Part shown: piece by piece, positions 34,141 to 45,415 of the stretch
Numbering within the stretch: position 1 is the first letter of the stretch
How the letters are laid out: each line of letters starts with the position of its first letter
Origin: Siphonodentalium dalli
Taxonomy: Eukaryota > Mollusca > Scaphopoda > Gadilida > Siphonodentaliidae
Assembly (NCBI GenBank): GCA_032622095.1
Contig: CP136069.1
Location: 13,874,450-13,938,449 of the forward strand
Direction: 5' to 3'
Length of the DNA: 64,000 nt
Position numbers and translations under genes: made by a program
The notes under the pieces: model-generated
The model's database searches: none
The model's input: only the letters and a program-made list of their open reading frames with translations
Told to the model about the DNA's origin: nothing

Positions 34141-35345
34141 TGGGTGAAAGTTTCAAAGATAAGATGAGATGAGAGAATTGTCTTCTGACTTGACCTTATT
34201 CGGTTAATTAAGACAAATTAACTGCAGCATCTTTCCTTGTGAAGGTTTCAATGATAAGATGAGAGAATTGTCTTCTGACTTGACCTTATTCGGTTAATTA
34301 AGACAAATTAACTGCAGCATCTTTCCTTGTGAAGGTTTCAATGATAAGATGAGAGAATTGTCTTCTGACTTGACCTTATTCGGTTAATTAAGACAAATTA
34401 ACTGTGGCATCTTTCCTTGTGAAGGTTTCAATGATAAGATGAGAGAATTGTCTTCTGACTTGACCTTATTCGGTTAATTAAGACAAATTAACTGTGGCAT
34501 CTTTCCTTGTGAAGGTTTCAATGATAAGATGAGAGAATTGTCTTCTGACTTGACCTTATTCGGTTAATTAAGACAAATTAACTGCGGCATCTTTCCTTGT
34601 GAAGGTTTCAATGATAAGATGAGAGAATTGTCTTCTGACTTGACCTTATTCGGTTAATTAAGACAAATTAACTGCGGCATCTTTCCTTGTGAAGGTTTCA
34701 ATGATAAGATGAGAGAATTGTCTTCTGACTTGACCTTATTCGGTTAATTAAGACAAATTAACTGCGGCATCTTTCCTTGTGAAGATTTCAATGATAAGAT
34801 GAGAGAATTGTCTTCTGACTTGACCTTATTCGGTTAATTAAGACAAATTAACTGCGGCATCTTTCCTTGTGAAGGTTTCAATGATAAGATGAGAGAATTG
34901 TCTTCTGACTTGACCTTATTCGGTTAATTAAGACAAATTAACTGCGGCATCTTTCCTTGTGAAGGTTTCAATGATAAGATGAGAGAATTGTCTTCTGACT
35001 TGACCTTATTCGGTTAATTAAGACAAATTAACTGCGGCATCTTTCCTTGTGAAGGTTTCAATGATAAGATGAGAGAATTGTCTTCTGACTTGACCTTATT
35101 CGGTTAATTAAGACAAATTAACTGCGGCATCTTTCCTTGTGAAGGTTTCAATGATAAGATGAGAGAATTGTCTTCTGACTTGACCTTATTCGGTTAATTA
35201 AGACAAATTAACTGTGGCGTCTTTCCTGGTGAAGGTTTCAATGTTAAGAAGACTGAATTGTCTTCTGACTCGACCTTATTCTGTTAATTAAGACACATTT
35301 AAATGTTAAGACGACTGAATTGTCTTCTGACTCGATCTATTAAGT
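34141..35345 (+). repeat. 90-bp tandem satellite, 13 copies
   Basis: gagagaattgtcttctgact recurs every 90 bases from 34171 to 35161, nearly identical. Degraded units follow to about 35345. Unit variants are ordered: actgcagcat first, then actgtggcat, then a run of actgcggcat. The unit contains ggttaattaag, the site used by a C1 element at 36870. Confidence 0.97.
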
Positions 35346-35676
35346 TCCCGTATAGCAGGAAAATGCATCCCATTGAATCGCTCCATGAAAGCATGATTGA
35401 TAAGATCGTGTGCAATATTGAACTCTGATTTATTGTTTTTACCTTAATACAAAATAGTTGTACTTGTTTTCCTTCCGTAACGAACAAGTTTTTTTTTTCG
35501 CAACCAGTAATGACCTAACTCTTATTTAGATTTAAATAAATGACCGCACTGGTCATTAATACTGTATAAATTCTCTGATATATAATTGGTACATTAGGTT
35601 CAGTACTTCCCATCAAATGATACCCATGCAATATTGATCACCGTTTGATCGTTTTATCTTTACTACTGAATAGTTG

Positions 35677-35913
35677 CAAGCCTTGAAATAGTGTGTCTGT
35701 CATTTGCAGAATGAGGTCCCAGAGGGTGAATTTAGTTATACTAGCTACCCCGCATAGTGGGCTAGCATCACCAAATTCACCTTACACCTCAGCAGAATGA
35801 GGTTCCCAGAGGATGAATTTGATGATGCTAGCCTGCTATGCAGGGTAGCATCACTAAATTCACCCTCTGGGGACCTCATTCTGCAAATGACAGACACGCT
35901 ATTTCAAGGCTTG
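35677..35913. mobile_element. FamA two-hairpin MITE (A1) with perfect TSD
   Basis: Flanked by AATAGTTG (35669-35676 and 35914-35921). The first hairpin has lost part of its right arm (accaaattcaccttacacct). Confidence 0.96.
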
Positions 35914-35925
35914 AATAGTTGTCAT

Positions 35926-36344
35926 CAAGCCTGAATTTAGTGTGCCTGACATTGGCAGAATGAGGTCCGCAGAGGGTGAATTTAGTGGCGCTGTCCCACA
36001 CGACAGGTTAACATCACCAAATTCACCCTCTGGGAACCTAATTCTGCTTAGGCCTCAAATGCTATGGGAGACCTAGGATCAGATTGAAGTTCCCCAGTTG
36101 AAGTTGTGATGTTTAACCATTATAGTCACCTCGATTTTGCATTTTATCTTCTGTGAATTAGGGGATATAGAAACTGAACAGAAGGGAGAAAGTAACTGTA
36201 TGAAAATAATGTTATTTTGAGACTATAGATACTTCCCAGAAGATGAAGCCTAAGCAGAATGAGGTCCCAAGAGGGTGAATTTGGTGATGCTAGCCCTCTG
36301 GTAACCACATTCTGCAAATGACAAACACACTAAATTCAGACTTG
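35926..36344 (+). mobile_element. FamA long form (A2)
   Basis: Begins 12 bases after the previous copy. Ends caagcctgaatttagtgtgc and cactaaattcagacttg. Internal segment complete; the last hairpin is partly deleted (gctagccctctggtaacc). Confidence 0.92.
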
Positions 36345-36659
36345 TTTTGAATGTTTTTTCTTTCGTAATGATATCAATTCTTAATTTATCTGTTGTTTGG
36401 TTCTCAATTGTTGTCCTCGAGATCATTTCATTATTTGTGGGTTTATATTATCAAACGCAGTTCAGAGGGTGCAGAACTAATTCAAGGACAATTCACAACA
36501 TTTCCAAGTTTATTCATGGCCTCATAATTCTGAAATATATTTAAAGCCATTAAAAACCCTTTCTTGGAAAATCTCAATTTTTTTTTCGAGACCTCTTATG
36601 ATCGAACTCTTGTTTTGCTTTTAATAATCGACCGTACTGGCAAATGCCGCCATTAACGC
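36345..36659. other. unique AT-rich spacer
   Basis: A 65-codon plus frame (36347-36544) has a hydrophobic start but no other support. Confidence 0.4.
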
Positions 36660-36869
36660 TGTATTAATACTCGGATATATAATTGAATAGTTGGTCCGTT
36701 AGGTTCAGTACGTCCCATGCAATTATTGAATGCACAGTTTGACACCATTATTACAATTCCGTTATTGTAGATAATCAATTCTAAATTCAGGACAGCATGC
36801 ACATTCAGCGGCATCTTCACTGGGTGAAAGTTTCAATGATAAGTTGAATTGTCTTCTGACCTTATTCTG
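36660..36869 (+). repeat. local duplicated segment Y, copy 2
   Basis: Matches 33990-34200, including one diverged satellite unit (gtgaaagtttcaatgataag ... cttattctg), and ends at the C1 insertion. Confidence 0.8.
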
Positions 36870-37228
36870 TTAACCCTTTACCCAACAAAACGGCCCTGTG
36901 CCAATGCATTCTCTTATATATGCGAGTCGAACATAGGTCGCCTCGCATATATAAGAGAATGCATTGGCTTAACACATATTAAAAATGATAAAATTGTCAA
37001 AGAATAATTTGTAATGGTAAAAAGTGTTAAAAAATGATATTTTTTTTAGGCCAATGCATTCTCTTATATATGTGAGGCGACCTATGGCATAACTGTAACT
37101 ATCACAATGAGCCGGTTCCAATGATATCCATATTTGTATGGTTCTATTGAGACAGACCCAAGATAATTTAGGCTGATGCAGCTTCATTTGGGCTATTTTT
37201 CTGGGCGTTTTGTTGGGTAAAGGGTTAA
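36870..37228 (-). mobile_element. C1 element inserted in a satellite-type TTAA
   Basis: TTAA at 36870-36873 and 37225-37228. Left flank cttattctg and right flank ttaag rejoin as cttattctgTTAAttaag, matching cttattcggttaattaag of the 90-bp unit. The second hairpin is half deleted. Confidence 0.95.
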
Positions 37229-37239
37229 TTAAGTTCCTG

Positions 37240-37381
37240 TATAGTAATGCCCTAAATAATTGACTCCTTAACCACAGCAGAATTATGAGTAACTTTTCAC
37301 TGAGAGCTGTCTGATGAATGGCAACAAGGCTTATTTCCGACTAAATCCTGAAAAGTTACCCATAATTCTGCTGTGGTTAAG
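37240..37381. mobile_element. FamB, truncated at its TTAA
   Basis: The left arm is shortened at the centre (acttttcactgagagctgtc). The right arm stops at gctgtggttaa, after which unrelated sequence begins. Confidence 0.88.
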
Positions 37382-37494
37382 CCTTTGGCGAGTAGAACGA
37401 CATATATGTCGTCTATCGGTTGATGAGTAGAATGACATACATGTATATGTCGTTTCAGGAAGTGGTATTTTATGTAGACATAATTACTTCAATA

Positions 37495-38085
37495 AATCAT
37501 CTGATTTATAAATGATTTGTATAGGAGTTATTTTTATTAAAGATGGATTATCTCTTTAAATAACAAATTTGAAATAGTTTCGTGGGTATAAAATAATAAA
37601 TATGAACTGAAGACCCCTGTCCGGAAAGGCTTCTATCAATTAATATTGATTTTATTTTCAATAGTTTATTGGGACTGTTTTAGAACAGACCATTCGGGTG
37701 ATACCATATAGCGATATATCGCATTGGGCTGTTCCTATGGCTATATACGTACCGAACGTCAAATGTCCCAGATTGATTGGTTGTATTGTTTTATTACATA
37801 GTTATAAGCGATAATGAGTCTAATTGATGTTTATTTGTGACAAAATTACACCATAAAAGTTCTGGTCTCTGTTAACAGTAACCAATATTGTTCGTTAACT
37901 AAACTACCACACTGTTTTAGACCAGAAATTATTCGAAATAAAATGAATATTAATCGATAAAAGCATTTCCGGACAGGAGTCTTCGATACAGATCTAATAT
38001 TTTATACCCCGGTAACTATATAATACATGTTTACAAAGAGATAATCCACCTTTAATATATTGTCCCAAATGTATAAGTGCAATCG
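37495..38085. mobile_element. long-inverted-repeat element, about 590 bp
   Basis: Left (about 37500-37695) and right (about 37900-38080) arms pair through ggattatctcttt, gggtataaaat, gaagacccctgtccggaaa and attaatattgattttatttt. A 16-base palindrome acgacatatatgtcgt lies upstream at 37398. The centre has no frame of note. Ends uncertain. Confidence 0.7.
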
Positions 38086-38204
38086 ATTATGATAACACAC
38101 GTAAACAAAAAATGCACATAAATTAAAACAAATTATTGGGCCCTTTTGACCGAACTTGTTAATAATTATTGCTATGACGTTGACGTTAAATTTACTCATG
38201 ACAT

Positions 38205-38397
38205 CAGCAGAATGAGGTCCCCAGAGGGTGAATTTAGTGATCACCAAATTCACCCTCTGAGGACCTCATTCTGCTTACAACTCAGCAGAATGAGGTTCCC
38301 AGAGGGTGAATTTGGTGATGCTAGTCCGCTATGCAGGGTAGCATCATTAAATTCACCCTCTGGGAACCTCATTCTGCAAATAACAGACACCCTGTTT
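38205..38397. mobile_element. FamA, rearranged, fused to satellite-type sequence
   Basis: Two reduced hairpins. The right end reads acagacaccctgtttcaatg, passing into gataagttgaattgtcttct of the Y/90-bp sequence. tttcaa is common to both partners. Confidence 0.85.
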
Positions 38398-38433
38398 CAA
38401 TGATAAGTTGAATTGTCTTCTGACCTTATTCTG

Positions 38434-38786
38434 TTAACCCTTTACCCAACAAAACGGCCTCGCATATATAAGAGAATGCATTGGCTTAACACATATTAAA
38501 AATGATAAAATTGTCAAAGAATGCAGAAAAATATTATAAAAATTGTTTAAAAATGTAAGAAAAAATTATAAAATTGTTAAAGAATGTACGAAAAAATGGT
38601 AAAAAGTGTTAATTTTTTTTTTTTTTTTTAGGCCAATGCATTCTCTTATATATGCGAGGCGACCTATGGTCGACTCGCATATATAAGAGAATGCATTGGC
38701 ACAGGGCATAACTGTAACTATCACAATGTGGTCAATAAGCCGGTTCCAATGATATCCATATTTGTATGGTTCTATTGAAGGGTTAA
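38434..38786 (-). mobile_element. C1 element with two deletions
   Basis: TTAA at 38434-38437 and 38783-38786. The first hairpin is reduced to cctcgcatatataagagaat. The long arm jumps from tctattga to agggttaa. Same left flank as the copy at 36870; right flank is a FamB tail. Confidence 0.9.
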
Positions 38787-38814
38787 GGAGTGGATTATTT
38801 AGAGCATTGCTGTA
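38787..38814. mobile_element. FamB right-end remnant
   Basis: ggagtggattatttagagca followed by ttgctgta, the last part of a FamB right arm, then agttcctgtatag as beside the FamB at 37240. Confidence 0.75.
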
Positions 38815-38898
38815 AGTTCCTGTATAGTAGGATAAGAAGTCCCATTGGAATCGCTCCATGAAAGCATCATTGATGTGTAATATTGATGTGTGATATTG

Positions 38899-39014
38899 AT
38901 TAGGTTCCCAGAGGGTCAATTTGGTGATGCTAGCCCGCTATGCGGGGTAGCATCACTAAATTCACCCTCTGGGAACCTCATTCTGCAAATGACAGACACA
39001 CTATTTCAAGGCTT
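38899..39014. mobile_element. FamA right half
   Basis: One hairpin (ggttcccagagggtcaattt...) and the right end gacacactatttcaaggctt. No left end. Confidence 0.85.
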
Positions 39015-39216
39015 TATCAGTTACTACTGAAGAGATGTCCTTGTTTTCTGTTTGTAATGAGACTTAATTTATCTGATTTTGACTTCTCAATTGGTGTCCT
39101 TGTTTGCCTTGACTACATGTATTTACAAGAGGCCATTTGTACCTGGTATATACAATTTTTAAGTATGAGTTTTTGTACCTGCAACATATATTTTTGCCAT
39201 TTGAACAGATTTGTTT

Positions 39217-40563
39217 TAGAGCTGAAACGGTTGACCCATTCTTCTAACCGGTTAACCATCGGGGTTAACCGGATTTCAACCGGTTAACCGCTAAATTTCT
39301 AGCGGACTTCTCTCACACTAATTATGTCGACATTATGCCATGCTCCAGGGACAAACCTAGGTGAGAAGTAGTAGCTGAAATAAAGACCTTATTCACGGCA
39401 TTTAACGATATTCAAAAACACGCATTCACTGTTCTTTTGCTGGCTCTCGTGATGGGGAATGAGCAAGTGAAATTTGTGAATGGCAGGGGAGATCGCTTAT
39501 TTGCCGTGATCAGCATATGTTTGGGCATTTGTAAAACGAGTAAAGTAGTATGGGTATTGGTAAAACGAGTAACAAAACTATATATTAAAGATCTGTAATA
39601 TATCATTATCATCATTGGTATATCCTCCAATGCATTATATATAAAGACAAGAAAGTAATAACAAGAGAACAAAAAGGAAGGTCAGTTAGGTCAGACTCGC
39701 AGTCCTATTCAGTATTCGAGCTATTCGTCGGTATCATGATAGCGGACACTAGTGTTGGGAGGTTATATAATTTACGTTTCGGTTTCGGTTTCGGTTTTAG
39801 TATGCAATCACTTAACATATAGCAATTACTGCCAAATTGAGTGTTAATTAGTCCCACAGGCACAACCAGTTACAGAGTAGCATGGAGCATCAATTTCCTT
39901 GATAAAAGGGAAGATTATTGAAGAAGTTTTGGGTTGCTTCAACTACGATGTCTGTTTGGTCACTCAATTGAATTGATCATATTAAATCACAACAGGGAGG
40001 AAGACCGGGAAGAGTGAAGACATTGTGCAGCTGATCTCAATCTTCAAACTTTGTCGACTTACATAGTTTTTATAAACCCCACTGTAAAACAGTTTTATAT
40101 ATAGTATGTCGTGGTGTGATTCCAATTTGAATCCATGTTGCTTCGTGCAGTATTAACTATTAAGTTACGAAAGCACGCATTGCCACACAACGCCACTTTT
40201 ACGTTGTCACTTCCTTGTGTGCATTCAGACTTGATACACAGTGACTGCACACGTGCTTTTGTCGGAAGAAAACTTCAAAGGGTCGGAATTGATTGAAGGT
40301 CGCCGACACTTCCAGACAGTTTGAGAATTGCTACTAAGTATCTGATAATACCGCGTGTACCAATTAATGCTTGCATTGCACTCTACTATCGGTGACACAG
40401 GATTTAGTATTAGTTTTGCATCATTTAACCTAATATTTTGAGGATTATTCACGTTCACATTCAACTGACAACGGGATGCGGTTACGTCCGGTTCATTTTT
40501 TTCTAACCGGTTACGTCGCTAACCGGATGCTAACCGGTTAACCGTCTAACCGTTTCAGCTCTA
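39217..40563. mobile_element. hAT-like non-autonomous element J, 1.35 kb
   Basis: Inverted ends TAGAGCTGAAACGGTT / AACCGTTTCAGCTCTA flanked by the perfect 8-bp TSD ATTTGTTT (39209-39216, 40564-40571). Subterminal zones hold repeated ccggttaacc motifs. No frame resembles a transposase; the longest are about 80-90 codons. The TSD length and end sequence fit the hAT superfamily. Confidence 0.93.
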
Positions 40564-40747
40564 ATTTGTTTGTGTACATTTCAAGTGTCCCAGGTATAAT
40601 ATTATTCAAAGATTTACTCCATTACTCCACCTAATGAGGTGGAGCAAATTCATGTACATGTATACTGGGTAGAAATATTGACTTCATGTTGATGTAAATA
40701 GCAAAGACAAATATATGTATATGTGGGGCAAATAAGTTGAGTTAAAA

Positions 40748-41944
40748 TATGGCTATAACGATTCATTGTGAATTCAATGTATCGTGATACACTGTCAAAC
40801 GATAAGCGTATAGTATCATGTCATACAATGTATGTATCGCGATACAGAAAATTAAGTCATTTCTGAAGATCGGCATTTATAAAAGAGTAAACTATGGTCG
40901 ACTCGCATACATGTATATAAGAGAATGCATTGGCACAGGGTAAACAAATCCCGACTTCCGACTGGATTTGATATGGCGGGTCACAAATATACATGTATGT
41001 ATTTGACTCATCTAGCTTCAAGCCCGAGTATAATTTTTATTTGAGTGCAGGACAAAATGTCAGGTACCAGATGAGTGGTGCCTGACATTTGAAAATGGCA
41101 CCTGACATATTATTTCTCTGTATGCTATTGCCCAAACTTAATAGTCTATCATCCGATTTATGTGCTGACAACATTACCGGAATTTCCAAAACCTACATCG
41201 TACAACCGAAACCGAAACAAAATGCGGAAGTATGACACTGCCTGTTATTAGTCTCGCGATCCACTGTGAGGAATGGAGAAAAAACTACTCCTATATATGG
41301 CTCATAAACACAAGTTTTACACAACAAAATTCATTTGATAAGATTTTCAGACAATGCCACGACATTAACCCCGATCAAAAAATATCTATTATGTTCCGCC
41401 ATATATTCCGGTGCTAGTTTTCAGAACAACTCTGTTTTTTCCAGATATTATTTTTATCGCCAGGGAAACCCAGCGCCCACACAGAAATATAATTTCGATC
41501 AGTGCCGGTATTCTTGCAAAAAGAAGTCGCCCAACGCGACAATAAAGACTACCAAAACAACCACATATAGAAACTGTTCAAATATAACAGACGAGCATCA
41601 CGACCAGCGTATTCAGATTTGCGCCGGGAAATAATAATGCCAATATACAGTGCTCAGCCAATGCAATTTTCGTACCGGACAAAATGTCCGGCGATTTTAA
41701 AACACAACCGGACATTGACAATTTTGCGCCGGACTTTGTCCGTGTCCGGCCACTTATTCTCAGCCTTGTCTAGCTTACTATTAATCTACAATTTAGTTTA
41801 AAATAAACTATATCTCCAGTTATAAAACATGTTAGTTCTGATAATTCAAGTGGTATTCATTTGGGAACACTAATTTAGTGTATCATGATATGTATCGTAT
41901 CATTGATCATGTATAGTGATTCATATCATATTGTTACATCTGTA
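40748..41944. mobile_element. hAT-like element K, copy 1, with inserts
   Basis: Left end tatggctataacgattcatt and right end ttgttacatctgta match the ends of copy 2 at 59484. The interior contains a C3 fragment (40893-40986) and about 750 bases (41040-41790) with aggacaaaatgtc/ggacaaaatgtccgg phrases absent from copy 2. It keeps the empty site ctccagttataaa (41810-41825). Confidence 0.8.
40893..40986 (+). mobile_element. C3 right-end fragment
   Basis: Half of a FamC hairpin (ctatggtcgactcgcataca...) and the C3 right end (ggatttgatatggcgggtca) inside element K copy 1. Confidence 0.85.
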
Positions 41945-42017
41945 TTTTTAAATGGAAATGGCTCGATGCTTTGATCCTCAATTTATGTATACGTTAGCAC
42001 AAAGTTAAAAAATAACG
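41945..42017. other. short spacer
   Basis: A/T-rich, unremarkable. Confidence 0.4.
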
Positions 42018-42121
42018 TACAGTAAGAGAGCTTTCCGATGAATGGCAACAAGCCATATTTCCGAAAAATTACCCATAATTCTGATGTGATTAAGGAGTCG
42101 ATTATTTAGGGCATTACTGTA
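42018..42121. mobile_element. FamB derivative, left arm lost
   Basis: TACAGTAA joined directly to gagagctttccgatgaatgg. The right arm has a small deletion (ccgaaaaattaccc) and ends actgta. Confidence 0.9.
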
Positions 42122-43008
42122 CATTAATTGCTATACATTTCTAAGTTGAAAAGCAGGATAACTGTAGTAAAAAACCTAAAGCTTGAATGGATCTCATAAT
42201 TAATGGCTGTTGCTAGCTAGGTTCCGATTATGGTCAATAATTGTGCCAAGTTTCAAAAACACTTTCCAATAATTGAAGTAATATATAAGTTTGGACAAAT
42301 ATTATTATTACAGGATTGCAAAATTTCTAAGTTGAAAAAGGGGAAAAAATCCACTAAAAAAAGTCGGATAGACGTCATAATAACATGACTGCTAAGGTTC
42401 CCATGGTAATAAATATCTGTTCCAGCTTTGTTAAGAAAAAACATGACTGAAAAATGAAGAGATACAAGCTGGGACATAATTGTCACCACAGATGGATGGA
42501 CATCCTGATTAATGATTCCATTATAATTATCCCCTCCCCCTCTCGCCCCACCTCCACAGCCAATACTTCCCACCTGTTACAGACACCTTCCTTCAAACAG
42601 TATTATAAGCATGTTTTTTACTGGCAACTTAAAGCAGGTGCAGGCACCACTAATAGGAAAAGTGCAATGCTGGCTTATGAGGTTAATTAGTATTAATTAA
42701 AAAGTCTGGGCGAAGGGCAATGAAGGGAATGAGTACATGATTAATTACTGGCATAAGGATGCACTGTTGTACTAAATCCTGTTTTAGACTAAAGATGTAA
42801 CTGATATACCCACGCCATTCCATAAATAAATTGCAAAATTACTCAATAAACTGAATAAACCAGTCAACACATTGTGTTAAGAGTACACTCACCCAGCTAC
42901 TAACTGAATTTGGAAAATTTTAACTTGAACACATGACACAGAATTCAGCCAATGAGATTAACCAAACTGTACCATGGTTTTGCAAGGTTTTCCTAGGTTT
43001 AATCTGAA
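42122..43008. other. unique spacer, no recognised gene
   Basis: The frames here are short and unsupported. A C-rich tract (cccctccccctctcgcccca) lies at about 42530. Confidence 0.4.
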
Positions 43009-43141
43009 TTGCCATTCATCGGAAAGCTCTCAGTGAGAGGTTTCCAATGAATGGCAACAAGCCATATTTCCGACTAAATCCTAAAAATTTAACCACAATT
43101 ATGCTGTGGTTAATGAGTCAATTATTTAGGGCATTACTGTA
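43009..43141. mobile_element. FamB, left arm truncated
   Basis: Begins at ttgccattcatcggaaagct, passes the centre and runs to gcattactgta. Confidence 0.9.
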
Positions 43142-43819
43142 CTTGTCAATGAGTATTTAGTATACAATATGCAGTGTTCGTGCTGTTGGCCACCATGTAG
43201 CCAAATTTTGTTTGAAATTGGCCAATAAAAATTTAATTTGGTTAAACTTTTTTTTACCCCAAATGGAGACGGTAAGAATGGAGACGGAAATCTTATTCAA
43301 AAGCATTGAATAGATCGACAGTCCCAACGATGTTAGGTGACGAAAGTATTCGTACTTCGGAAATATGTGATATGAAAACCAAAATTTATGGCGCGAGTAA
43401 CATTTCGTGGCTGGATGCACAATATTGAAACTGTATATAATCAAACTTCATGATACAGCAACAGGTAATTAAGCTCCCAACCAGCAATTTCAAATAATAT
43501 TGGATTTAAAACACGAATCATCAAAACGCTTAAACTGTACACTGGTTACCTAATTTTTTGTTGATTAGGCAGGATGTAGGATAAAATACCAAAATGCATT
43601 GTCCCATTATTGGATGTACAGGCTAGCAGTACTTACCGTAACTGAATAACTCAATGGTTATGTAATGTACATGTATAATAAGCTGCCTCAGGTCTGATAA
43701 CAACATGGCTTCACATCATAAACAAATTGAATACAATAAACATTCAATAGTTATCACCTACATTATTTAGTTAGTAACCTAACAAATACATATATGTTCG
43801 TATAATATTTTGTTTTTAA
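43142..43819. other. unique spacer
   Basis: At 43190-43250 ttggcc/gccaaattttg phrases appear that also occur near 54690-55160. No gene recognised. Confidence 0.4.
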
Positions 43820-44129
43820 AGTTGTTTATTTTTCTATAGAAACTTCTTCACATAGATTCTATTAAGTTTTCAGTTTAGTTTCTCTATATTCCCAAATTGG
43901 CAGACGACACATTGCATAATCGAGGTTCCCAATGGGTGTACATAACAATATTCACCATTTGGGAACTTCAATCTGAGTCTACGTCTCCCATAGCAGATGA
44001 TGCCACGCAGAATGAGGTCCCCAGAGGGTGAATTTGGTGATGCTAGCCCACTGTGCGGGATAGCGACACTAAATTCACCCTCTGGGGACCTCATTCTACA
44101 AATGACAGGCACCATGTACTCAAGCCTGG
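43820..44129 (-). mobile_element. FamA long form fragment
   Basis: The internal segment in reverse (tctatagaaacttcttcaca, gacacattgcataatcgagg), then one full hairpin and the end caccatgtactcaagcctg. The other hairpin is missing. Confidence 0.85.
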
Positions 44130-44346
44130 TACAGTAATGCTCTAAATAATCGACCCCTCAACCGCAGCAGAATTATGGGTAATTTTTCAGGATTTAGTCG
44201 GAAATATGGCTTGTTGCCATTCATTGGAAAGCTCTCGCCGAGAGCTTTCCGATGAATGGCAACAAGCCGTATTTCCGACTAAATCCTGAAAAATTACCCA
44301 TAATTCTGCTGCGGTTAAGGAGTCGATTACTTAGAGCATTACTGTA
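44130..44346. mobile_element. FamB palindrome with many paired changes
   Basis: TA-flanked and full length. gctcta/tagagc, accgcagc/gctgcggt and gtaattttt/aaaaattac each differ from the common form on both arms together. It abuts the FamA right end. Confidence 0.96.
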
Positions 44347-44675
44347 TATACCCCACTATATATTTGTTTGTGACTTACTAATTTACTACTACATGAAACA
44401 TTGGTGCCAAGAAACTCCTATGGGGATATGAGGAATAATATGGTCTGTATTTCAATAAACTCGCAATAAGCATTCACCATACATGTTTATGGATGCTTCT
44501 CTCTATCTGTAATACAGTGTATGTCCCCCACTATTGGTTTGTGACTTACCATTAAATTTACTACTACATGAAACCTGTGTGCCAAGAAACTCCTATGGGG
44601 ATAGGGGAATAATGTGGTCGGCAATTCAATAAACTCGCAATATGCATTCACCATACATGTTTGTCCTTGCTTCTC
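44347..44675 (+). repeat. two-copy tandem duplication, about 165 bp
   Basis: gccaagaaactcctatgggg, caataaactcgcaat and gcattcaccatacatgttt occur in both 44347-44514 and 44515-44675. No coding sign. Confidence 0.88.
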
Positions 44676-44775
44676 TGATTTACTAATACATGATAAATTG
44701 CAGCCCGATGACCCTACAGAAGTTTTGGCAAGGAACATATATTGTATGACAACAATAAGAGAACAGCGACATGAC

Positions 44776-45222
44776 AAGGCCTGCAAATAGTGTGTCTGTC
44801 AAATGCAGAATGACGTCCCCAGAGGGTGAATTTAGTGACGCTACCACGCATAGCGGGCTAGAATCACTAAATTCACCCTCTGGGGACCTCATTCTGCTTA
44901 GGCCCTCAACAGCTATGGCAGACCTAGGATCAGATTGAAGTTCTCCAGTTGAAGTTGGTGATGTTCACCCATTGGGTGCCCAGATTATGGATTTTATCTT
45001 CTGCAAATTAGGGGATATAGAAACTTCCCAGATGGGAAAACGTAACTAAAAACAATGTTAATTTGATACTATAGATACTTCCCAGAAGATGAGGCCTAAG
45101 CAGAATGAGGTTCCCCAACGGGTGATTTTGGTGATGCTAGCCCGCTATGCGGGATAGCGTCACTAAATTCACCCTCTGGGGACCTCATTCTGCAAATGAT
45201 AGACACACTATTTGCAGGCTTG
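44776..45222 (+). mobile_element. FamA long form (A2) with perfect TSD
   Basis: Flanked by GACATGAC (44768-44775 and 45223-45230). Ends aaggcctgcaaatagtgtgt and actatttgcaggcttg. Two hairpins and the complete internal segment. Confidence 0.95.
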
Positions 45223-45415
45223 GACATGACTATGATATGACTGAACGCCATTCCAGGACTCTAAAGAAAACATGAGCCAATATAACACAGGTATATAGAC
45301 AGGGGGTTGCCAAGAGCACAAAGTCTTCAACATGGAATAACTGATTTTCATGTGTGTGGCAGAAGACAGGGCATTGATGAACATGAGTATATTCCTACTT
45401 TATGCGTGATACATA

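Noticed and set aside
39217-40563. Possible transposase gene within element J
   Set aside because: Only frames of under 90 codons exist and none shows a recognisable hAT feature, so it is treated as non-autonomous.
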